DNA of 64,000 bases. Source: JAEUOS01 sp964470865. GTDB lineage: Bacteria; Pseudomonadota; Gammaproteobacteria; Burkholderiales; JAEUOS01. Each line of letters begins with the position of its first letter. The stretch's first letter is position 1. The translations under genes and the position numbers were made by a program. Positions 54,389 through 61,153 of the stretch are shown here, one piece after another. The DNA lies in the NCBI GenBank assembly GCA_964470865.1, contig CAYYFR010000002.1, positions 62,001-126,000 on the forward strand, written 5' to 3'. A model generated the notes under the pieces. That model searched no databases. It had not been told where the DNA came from and saw only the letters and a list, made by a program, of their open reading frames with translations.

Positions 54389-55957
54389 ATGCTGTTGCGC
54401 CTACTCCTGCTTCTGCTGGTGCCCGCCAGCGTAATCGCGCAAGGAACCAGCCTGCGCATCGGCATCGCCGCCGACATCACCTCGCTCGACCCGCATCACA
54501 TCAACATCGGATCGAACAACAATGCCTTGTGGCATATTTACGACGCGCTCACCCACGTCAACCCGGATGCGCGCCTGATTCCGGGCCTGGCCGAAAGCTG
54601 GAAAGCGGTTGACAAGACCACCTGGGAATTCCGCCTGCGCCGCGGCGTGAAGTTCCACGACGGCAGCGAGTTCGGCGCCGCCGACGTGATCGCTTCGATC
54701 GAACGCGCCCGTGCTGCCGAGAAAAGCGGCGGTCAGTATGGTTCCTTCACCAAGGCAATTGTCGAAATGAAGGCGCTGCAACCCGACGTGGTGATGTTCA
54801 GGACAGCCACGCCCTATGCGATGCTGCCCTACGACCTGAATTCGATCTTCATCATCAGCGCACGGGCGAAAACCGCGAGCACCGAGGATTTCAACTCCAT
54901 CCGCGGCGGCGCCGATGGCAAGCCGCTGGGCGCCGGCACCGGGCCCTACAAGCTCGCGGAGTACAAGCGTGGTGAGCGTGTCGACCTGGCGCGCAACGAC
55001 GCCTATTGGGGCCCCAAGCCGGCCTTCGCGACCGCGTCCCTGCGCATATTGCCCACCGACGGACCGCGTCTGGCGGCCCTGCTGGCGGGCGACATTGACA
55101 TGATCGAGAACATCCCGACCGGCGACGCCGTGCGCTTGAAGCGCGACGCCAGGCTGCTGCTGGCGCAAAAAGTATCGTGGCGCACACTGTTCTTTCACAT
55201 GGATCAGTGGCGGCCGAACCCGCCCGGTGTGACCGCCCGCGACGGCAAGCCGCTGGCAAAAAACCCCTTCACCGACATTCGCGTGCGCCAGGCGATTTCA
55301 AAGGCGATCAATCGCGGCGCCATCGTCGAGCGAGTGATGGACGGCCTGGCGCTGCCAGCGGCCAACCTGGTGGCACCACCCGTATTCGGGCACGTGGCGG
55401 CGCTCAAGCCAGAGGCGGTCGATGTGGAAGGGGCGAAAAAGCTGCTGGCGGAAGCCGGCTACGCCGACGGCTTCGCGCTGACCTTGGCCGCGCCCAACAA
55501 CCGCTATGTCAATGACGAACAGATCGCCCAGGCGGTGGCGCAGATGCTCACGCGCATCGGCCTTTCGGTCAAGGTGGAAACCCACCCCGCTGCCACCTAT
55601 TTCACCAAGGCACGCAATGGCGAGTTCGCCTTTGCGATGCTGGGCTGGGGCTCGTTCTCCGGCGACCTGGCCCTGCGCGCCTTGCTCGCCACGCCAAACC
55701 CGGACAAAGGCTTCGGCACCTGGAACTGGGGCAGGTTCTCATTGCCACGCGTGGACGAACTGCTGGAAGCCGGCTTCCAGAATACCGACGACAAGCAACG
55801 CGAGATTGGCGCCCAGGAGGCCGCGACCCTGGCGCTCAGGAACTACGGGGCGATTCCATTGCATCACCAGATCGCCACCTGGGCCATGAAAAAGCACCTG
55901 AGCTACGCCGGCCGCACCGACGAATACACCTTTGCACATCAGGTCAAGGCGCAGTAG
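54389..55957 (+). CDS. ABC transporter substrate-binding protein, peptide/nickel (DppA/OppA) family
   Basis: 522 aa. Signal peptide MLLRLLLLLLVPASVIAQG. Mature SBP_bac_5 features: LRIGIAADITSLDPHHINIG, NNALWHIYDALTHVNPD, LIPGLAESWKAVDKTTWEF, RRGVKFHDGSEFGAADVI and GTGPYKLAEYKRGERVDLARN. It should bind peptides or related ligands in the periplasm. No permease or ATPase genes are next to it, so it is an orphan binding protein here. The 237 bp upstream (54152-54388), shared with the divergent DMT gene, show no promoter I would defend. Confidence 0.92.
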   Translation: MLLRLLLLLLVPASVIAQGTSLRIGIAADITSLDPHHINIGSNNNALWHIYDALTHVNPDARLIPGLAESWKAVDKTTWEFRLRRGVKFHDGSEFGAADVIASIERARAAEKSGGQYGSFTKAIVEMKALQPDVVMFRTATPYAMLPYDLNSIFIISARAKTASTEDFNSIRGGADGKPLGAGTGPYKLAEYKRGERVDLARNDAYWGPKPAFATASLRILPTDGPRLAALLAGDIDMIENIPTGDAVRLKRDARLLLAQKVSWRTLFFHMDQWRPNPPGVTARDGKPLAKNPFTDIRVRQAISKAINRGAIVERVMDGLALPAANLVAPPVFGHVAALKPEAVDVEGAKKLLAEAGYADGFALTLAAPNNRYVNDEQIAQAVAQMLTRIGLSVKVETHPAATYFTKARNGEFAFAMLGWGSFSGDLALRALLATPNPDKGFGTWNWGRFSLPRVDELLEAGFQNTDDKQREIGAQEAATLALRNYGAIPLHHQIATWAMKKHLSYAGRTDEYTFAHQVKAQ

Positions 55958-56107
55958 AACAACCCTCGGGCCCTGTGCCTTGCCACCCTCCGGACGCGAG
56001 AAGCCGGGCAATGCGAGGGCTAACGCGCGCATGAAACAATGCGCCCGGACCTGCACGGCAACATTGGGGCGCGCGCGATCCGCTATATGTCACAGCCTTT
56101 CGATAGC

Positions 56108-56830
56108 TCAATTCTCCGCGCCATGACAATGCTTGTACTTGCGCCCGCTGCCACACGAACAAGGTTCATTGCGCCCTGGCCTGGACACGCCGCGCACGGG
56201 TTGCGCCGCAATCCCGGGTAGCGGCCGCGAGGGCTCGCGCAAGCCCAGCCAGTGGGCATGGATGCTGCGCAAGGCGGGCGCGATCGAATCGACACAGGCC
56301 ATGTGGCGCGCATCGGCATCCGCCAGTATCTCGATCTCCTCTTCGAGCCGTTTCCAGCCCTCTTCGGTGCCATACAGGCGGATGCTGGCAAACCACTCGG
56401 GGTGCGCGTCCATCAATGGTTGCCAGCCGTTGCTGTCGAATGCCACGCCCTTGAGAAAGCCGAAGCACCAGTCGTCGATCACCGGCACGCTGCCGCTCTC
56501 CGGGCTGCTTTCCGGAAACAGTGGCTGGAACTCCAGTGGCGCGCGGGTCAGCCCAGCGGCGATTTCGTTGGCGAAACGCAACACCAGGCTGGCAACGCGC
56601 TTGGCGTCCTTGTCGTTTCTGAAACCCGGTACCTGCGCCGCTTCCTCATGATCCCAGACCCAGGGCATCCACTCCGCTGGCGGCACCAGCCGCGGCCCGG
56701 ACAGCACTGCGCACAGAAATCCGTCGAGCATGGAGATATCCATCGGCGCGTCCAGCCCGGTATCGAGCAGAAACGCGTCCAGGGCTTCGATTTCCTTGTC
56801 CGAGAGCGGGGTGTCGAGGTTAGGTTTCAT
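56108..56830 (-). CDS. UPF0149/YecA-family protein with SEC-C zinc motif
   Basis: 240 aa. The N-terminal UPF0149 domain (about 1-200) starts LSDKEIEALDAFLLDTGL and includes SMLDGFLCAVLSGPRLVPP and DDWCFGFLKGVAF. The C-terminus has a SEC-C zinc motif, RNEPCSCGSGRKYKHCHG, with C-x-C...H-C ligands. SEC-C motifs bind ribosomal or SecB-type partners in other proteins; the role of this family is not settled. ATG 56830 (MKPNLDTP) is chosen; upstream residues in the longer frame show no similarity. Confidence 0.88.
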   Translation of the reverse strand: MKPNLDTPLSDKEIEALDAFLLDTGLDAPMDISMLDGFLCAVLSGPRLVPPAEWMPWVWDHEEAAQVPGFRNDKDAKRVASLVLRFANEIAAGLTRAPLEFQPLFPESSPESGSVPVIDDWCFGFLKGVAFDSNGWQPLMDAHPEWFASIRLYGTEEGWKRLEEEIEILADADARHMACVDSIAPALRSIHAHWLGLREPSRPLPGIAAQPVRGVSRPGRNEPCSCGSGRKYKHCHGAEN

Positions 56831-56953
56831 GGTTTCGCTTGCAAGGGCGGGGCGATTCCGGCCCTGCGGCGGGTCGCGGGATCTGCTGACAGAACGCATC
56901 ATCACACAAGACGCGCCGCCCGCCCGGCGCGCTTGCGGGTTAGCATCTGCCGC

Positions 56954-57371
56954 ATGGCACACATCATCCCCGATGGCTGGCAGGCACTCACTGCCAGCGG
57001 ATCCGCGCAACGCGAGCGCCATCGATGGCCGTTTGCGCCAATTCTGCAAGGGCGTGAAAACGCCGATCGAAACCCTGCTCTATTGCCCCGACTTCACTGT
57101 GAAACAGCCGGGCAATACGACCTGTTGGGCAATCCGCTGCAAGGCGCGGGCGACATCGCGATCGATTCGGTACATCGCTTCAAGGGGCGTTCGGCGCCCT
57201 GCGTGGTGTTCACCGAGATCGATGTCGCGCCCGGCACCAAAGCCCTCGACGAGGCCGCCTGCCGCCGCCTGTTCGTCGGCGCCACCCGCGCCACCCGCGC
57301 CACCATGAAACTGGTGCTGGTGCTGTCGCAGCGCCGCGCGGGTACTCCTGGGCGACGAAAACATCACCTGA
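56954..57371 (+). pseudogene. Remnant of UvrD/Rep-like (possibly NERD-domain) helicase
   Basis: ATG 56954 starts MAHIIPDGWQALTASGSAQ, like the start of NERD-domain helicases. About 70 residues later come IAIDSVHRFKGRSAPCVVF (helicase motif V-like) and CRRLFVGATRAT (motif VI-like). The 400 or more residues that should lie between, including Walker A, are missing, so most of the gene was deleted. A 9-bp tandem repeat (GCCACCCGC) duplicates ATR near 57280-57305, and a shift by one base near 57340 would restore a short tail ending at TGA 57369. It is clearly non-functional as a helicase. Confidence 0.65.
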
Positions 57372-57438
57372 GGCCGGGCCCTGCGCAAGTTCGGCACCGG
57401 CGCGCCGACGCCCGTTCCGCTCAAGCTCAAGCTCAACC

Positions 57439-58473
57439 TCAAGCGGCGACCGCTGCCGGCAGCGCGCGCTGCTGAAACTCCGGCATCACCTCGCGCGCAA
57501 ACATGCGCAAGGCCTGCGGATCGCCGCCGACATCGAGCATCAGCACGTATTGGACGCCGGCCCGCTCCAGTGCCTTGAGGCGCTGGATGATTTCGTCCGG
57601 CGTGCCGATCAGGGCCGAGCGCTCGGTGCCGGCGCGCATGTCCGCATCGTTGCTCGGAATCGCCAGCGTGGTGCGGCCGCGCGGGTCATTGGTCAGGGCC
57701 GCCACGTTGCGCAGAAACTGCGCGCGCTGCTGATGCGCACGTTCACGTTGCGCCGCATTGAGCGCCACATGCAGCGCGCGCGTCAGGCCGACAGCCAGCG
57801 GATCGAAAGTGGCGCCACGCGCCTGCAGCGCCTGGCGATACGTCTCTACACGACTGCCGGCGACTTCGGCATCGCAAAACTGATCAAGCAGCAGACGGAA
57901 GTCCTGGCTGGCGGCCCACTGAATGCCGCCGGGGCTGCCGGCCGCCATCCAGAAAGGCGGGTGCGGCCGCGTCAGCGGCGTGGGCTCGATCACCACGTCC
58001 TCGAAATGCCAGCGCTTGCCGTGGTGTGAAAAGCGCCCGCGCGTGGTCCATGCTTTTCTGATCACCTCAAGCGCCTCGGCGAAACGCTCGTCCGCCTCCG
58101 CGGGCGGAATGCAAAAACCGGCGAACTCGCTGAAGCGATAACCCTTGCCGATGCCGAAATCGAAGCGGCCGTTCGACAGCAGGTCGAGCGTGGCCGCCTG
58201 CTCGGCCAGCAGCACCGGGTTATGCCAGGGCAACACGGTCACCGCCGTGCCCAGGCGCATCACCGAGGTCTTGGCTGCCAGGTAAGTGAGCAGGCTGATC
58301 GACGCCGACACCTGGTTGAAACCGGTGAAATGATGCTCCACCAGGAATACGCTGTGGAAGCCGAGTTGCTCGGCTTCCAGCACATAGTCGATGAATGCAC
58401 GGTATTGCTGCGGGCTGTCGCTGCCGTCGCCGGCGCCGGCGACGGTGGCGCCGCCGAAGAGTCCGAATTTCAT
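57439..58473 (-). CDS. LLM-class flavin-dependent oxidoreductase (luciferase-like)
   Basis: 344 aa. It starts MKFGLFGGATVAGAGDGSDS. Bacterial-luciferase-like TIM barrel features: AEQLGFHSVFLVEHHFTGF, LRLGTAV-like RLGTAVTVLPWHNPVLLAEQ, TLDLLSNGRFDFGIGKGY and GTPDEIIQRLKALERAGVQY near the C-terminus. These enzymes use FMN or F420; in this context FMN is expected. The substrate is unknown. It is followed downstream by the helicase remnant on the opposite strand and preceded by an IclR remnant. Confidence 0.92.
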   Translation of the reverse strand: MKFGLFGGATVAGAGDGSDSPQQYRAFIDYVLEAEQLGFHSVFLVEHHFTGFNQVSASISLLTYLAAKTSVMRLGTAVTVLPWHNPVLLAEQAATLDLLSNGRFDFGIGKGYRFSEFAGFCIPPAEADERFAEALEVIRKAWTTRGRFSHHGKRWHFEDVVIEPTPLTRPHPPFWMAAGSPGGIQWAASQDFRLLLDQFCDAEVAGSRVETYRQALQARGATFDPLAVGLTRALHVALNAAQRERAHQQRAQFLRNVAALTNDPRGRTTLAIPSNDADMRAGTERSALIGTPDEIIQRLKALERAGVQYVLMLDVGGDPQALRMFAREVMPEFQQRALPAAVAA

Positions 58474-58489
58474 GAAATGGTGCTCCGCT

Positions 58490-58744
58490 TCATTGATTGG
58501 CTGGATTGGATCTGGGCATCGCCTGCATGCATCCCGGCGCTGCGCGCCCGCGCGAAAACTGCGCGCGGCGCCGTTTCACGCATCGACAGTGGCGCGTCTC
58601 CGGCCCGCTGGCCTTGATCACTTCGGTCAGCGAGGCGCCACGGCCGGCGAATCCCGCAACCAGGCGCAGCACCTCGGCGGCGCGACGGATGCTCTGCGCG
58701 CCGGCCGCCTTTTGCGGCGCCGCCGCGCGCGACCCTACAGCCAT
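58490..58744 (-). pseudogene. N-terminal remnant of an IclR-family regulator
   Basis: From ATG 58744, MAVGSRAAAPQKAAGAQSI leads into IRRAAEVLRLVAGFAGRG and ASLTEVIKASG, the first two helices of an IclR HTH. Similarity then fades (PETRHCRCVKRRR) and the frame stops at 58490 after 84 residues. The recognition helix is scrambled and the whole effector domain (about 170 residues) is absent. It lies between LLM and HIBADH genes, a common place for an IclR regulator, so the intact ancestor probably controlled them. Confidence 0.6.
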
Positions 58745-58781
58745 GACCGGCAATCTCGTCTCTGATTTCAGGTCCGGAATT

Positions 58782-59672
58782 TCATTTGCGGTGAATCCCG
58801 GCGGCCTCTTCGAGCACCGCACATACCGCCGCCGTATCCTGCGCGCCGCGACCGTTGTTGAGCGCCGAGAAATACTGCTGGGTCGCCACCCCGAACAAGG
58901 GCATCGGGCAACGCAGGTCGAACGCGAATTCACTGATGATGTCGAGATCCTTCATGTACATCTCGATGCGTGCCGTCGGGTTGTCATAGTCGGCGTTGAC
59001 CATCATCGGACCGCGCACCTGCAACATGCGCGAGGTGCCCGCGCTGTCTTTGAGCACATCGAGCACGGTTTGCAAATCCATCCCGGCACGGCCGGCCAGG
59101 GCGAAGGTCTCGGCGGCGGCGACGTTGTGAATATTGACCAGCACATTGGCCAGGTACTTCATCTTGCTGCCGTTGCCGAAGTCACCCAGATAGTGCTGCA
59201 GGCGCGACATGCCCGCGAAAATGTCGCCCAAACCATCGCAGGCGGCACGATCGCCGCTGGCGAACACCACCAAATCCTTGTTGGCAGCCTGCGCACCGGT
59301 GCCGCTCACCGGGCAGTCGACCATCGTCTTGCCGGCGGCCGCCAGCAGCGCGCGCATCTCCTCCTTGATGGTCAGGCGCATCGTGCTCATTTCCACCACC
59401 AGCGGATTGGCGCGCGCCGAGGCGATGCCGCCAGGGCCGCCGATCGCCGCCCGCAACGCCGACTCCGTGGGCAGAGATGTAATCACCACACGCGCCTTCT
59501 CGGCTACCTCCGCGGCGCTGGCAGCGACGTCTCCGCCCAAGCCCTCGATGCGCCGCAGGGCCTGCGCCGATATGTCGTATGCCAACACCGGGAAGCCGGC
59601 CTTGCGCAAATTCGTCGCGAAGGCGTTGCCCATGATCCCCACGCCGACGATCCCAACCAACTCTGTCCGCAT
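58782..59672 (-). CDS. NAD(P)-dependent beta-hydroxyacid dehydrogenase (HIBADH family)
   Basis: 296 aa. Rossmann start VGIVGVGIMGNAFATNLRKAG; substrate-binding DCPVSGTGAQAANKDLVVFA, matching the DxPVSGG-type motif with a Thr for the second Gly; catalytic Lys in GNGSKMKYLANVLVNIHN; C-terminal helical dimer domain. The family reduces or oxidises 3-hydroxyisobutyrate, tartronate semialdehyde and similar acids. The exact substrate is unknown. The Gly-to-Thr change in the substrate loop suggests a subgroup outside classical MmsB/GarR. Confidence 0.9.
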   Translation of the reverse strand: MRTELVGIVGVGIMGNAFATNLRKAGFPVLAYDISAQALRRIEGLGGDVAASAAEVAEKARVVITSLPTESALRAAIGGPGGIASARANPLVVEMSTMRLTIKEEMRALLAAAGKTMVDCPVSGTGAQAANKDLVVFASGDRAACDGLGDIFAGMSRLQHYLGDFGNGSKMKYLANVLVNIHNVAAAETFALAGRAGMDLQTVLDVLKDSAGTSRMLQVRGPMMVNADYDNPTARIEMYMKDLDIISEFAFDLRCPMPLFGVATQQYFSALNNGRGAQDTAAVCAVLEEAAGIHRK

Positions 59673-60059
59673 CGCCCTACCCTTTCAAGAATGCTGCGCA
59701 TGACGCGCCGGGATTGCCCCACTGAAAAGCGCCGCAACCCGACACCGATGCCTGAAGCAGGCGAATTGTAGACATGAATGCGCGGCAAAAGCACCTTGCC
59801 GTGCGGCAAAAAGTCCAAAATATAGGGAATACTTTTCTCTCGCCTGATGTTTGCGCCCTACCCCGGCGCGATCCTCACGCTCGCCGGCAGCTCTTGCTGG
59901 AATTGCCACCCTTTCGGTCATGGAATATCTGACAAGCGGGCAAGATGCAGAATTCTCCAATCACTTGTTCAGACGCCCGCAGTCGATACCGCAACTCCAC
60001 ATTGTGGACTTGTTGCGGCATGGCGAGATGCGCTGCCCACCCGCTTGCACCTGCAATCA
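59673..60059. other. Non-coding or decayed segment
   Basis: 387 bp with only short frames in all six readings and no recognisable product. It carries a few AT-rich stretches (around 59815-59835, TATAGGGAATACTTTTCTC), unlike the GC-rich flanks. It borders the oxygenase remnant and may contain its lost 5' part. Confidence 0.5.
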
Positions 60060-60280
60060 TCGCTCGCAACCGCCCCTGTTGCCGGGATTCAAACAGGCGC
60101 TACTGGCCTACGGCCTACACCGAGGCCATGCTTGCGCTGAGCCTTGCGATGGTGCGCGTGTTTGCCTGCACGCTCGATCTTCCCGCCGACTACCGCGATG
60201 GCATGTTCGCCAAACCGGAACATCACATCCGCCTCAACTATTCCCCGAACGGCGAAGTTCGAATCGATCGCGTTTCATGA
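60060..60280 (+). pseudogene. Frameshifted remnant of an isopenicillin-N-synthase-like oxygenase
   Basis: The frame PLLPGFKQALLAY runs into a 7-bp tandem duplication, GGCCTAC at 60105-60111 and 60112-60118. Removing one copy joins it to TEAMLALSLAMVRVFACTL, then DLPADYRDGMFAKPEHHIRL and NYSPNGEVRIDRVS before TGA 60278-60280. This segment resembles the middle helix region of 2-oxoglutarate/IPNS-type non-haem iron enzymes. The iron-binding HxD...H part is missing, so the gene is both frameshifted and truncated. Confidence 0.6.
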
Positions 60281-60344
60281 ATTTTTCGAAGCCTGTCTCG
60301 ACGGCAGCTACATCAACTGCGGCTCAAGCATGCGCAGTGCAAGC

Positions 60345-60620
60345 TTATCGGGTGCGCGCGGGCTTGCCGTCAGGCAGCCGCAAAAACGCCGGCTTGGCAC
60401 TCTTCGGCAATTGCCTGATCGCGTATTCGGCGCGCGCCGCGGCGGAGCGGTCGGCGTACGTGCGGGCGCCGACCAAGCGAACCGGCGGATTGGCGCGGGT
60501 ATAGCGCGCGCCGCGGCCGGCGGCGTGCTGGGCATAGCGGCGCTGCAGATCGTTGGTGATGCCCGCGTAAAACGCACCGTTGCGGCATTCGATCAGATAG
60601 AGGTACCAGCGGGCATCCAC
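60345..60620 (-). CDS. Small GIY-YIG nuclease-domain protein (UPF0213-like)
   Basis: 91 aa from GTG 60620: MDARWYLYLIECRNGAFYAG is the start, with YLYLIEC and AGITNDLQRRYAQHAAGRGA giving the GIY-YIG core, plus a conserved Arg and Glu (ARAEYAIRQLPKSAK). These proteins act on DNA, but the role of stand-alone members is unclear. TTG 60689 is an alternative start that adds 23 residues without similarity. It sits among gene remnants yet looks intact. Confidence 0.82.
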   Translation of the reverse strand: MDARWYLYLIECRNGAFYAGITNDLQRRYAQHAAGRGARYTRANPPVRLVGARTYADRSAAARAEYAIRQLPKSAKPAFLRLPDGKPARTR

Positions 60621-60676
60621 GCAACAAGTATACGAAAGCGGCGGCAGCACGCTACCGCTCCTGCGGAGGATCGTAG

Positions 60677-60946
60677 ATGAAAATGGCAAGCGTCGGGCAA
60701 GAGGTGCAACGCCAAGGCACCGACGACATGATTTTCGATGTACCGGCGATCATCGCCTACGTGTCCGGCCGGACCACGCTCTGTTCGGGTGACGTGAGCG
60801 CCACCGGCACCCCGGAAGGCGTCGGCTTCGCACCCAAGTCGCCCGTGTGGCTCAAACCCGGCGATTGCGTCGAAGTCGGCATTTCCTCGATCGGCGTGCT
60901 GGTCAATCCGGTGGTCGCTGAAGCACATCGAAGCGGCGCGGCCTGA
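60677..60946 (+). pseudogene. C-terminal fragment of an FAH-family hydrolase
   Basis: 89 codons. DDMIFDVPAIIAYVSGRTTL, SGDVSATGTPEGVGFA and KSPVWLKPGDCVEVGISSIG match the C-terminal third of fumarylacetoacetate hydrolase-family enzymes (isomerase/decarboxylase of aromatic catabolism). The metal-binding N-terminal core (about 150 residues or more) is missing, and ATG 60677 is only the first Met after truncation. It probably makes no active enzyme. Confidence 0.75.
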
Positions 60947-61153
60947 TCGGTCGTGTTGCCTTTTCGCCGCTGGAGCGAATTTCCGACGCTGTGGTGAAAC
61001 GGCGGTGGCGCGATGGTCAACCAGGCGCGGTAGGAGCAAGCCAAACACCGGCTTGCGACATCTGGGAAAATCGATATCTGCTGCGCGATCGTAGCCGATC
61101 TGGCCGGCCTGCAACGCGTACCCGAATCCGCCACCACCAACGGGAGCCCTTTG

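Noticed and set aside
56252..56953. Plus-strand open frame upstream of the helicase remnant
   Set aside because: It is antisense to the UPF0149/SEC-C gene and joins the remnant only by chance; recognisable residues begin at ATG 56954.
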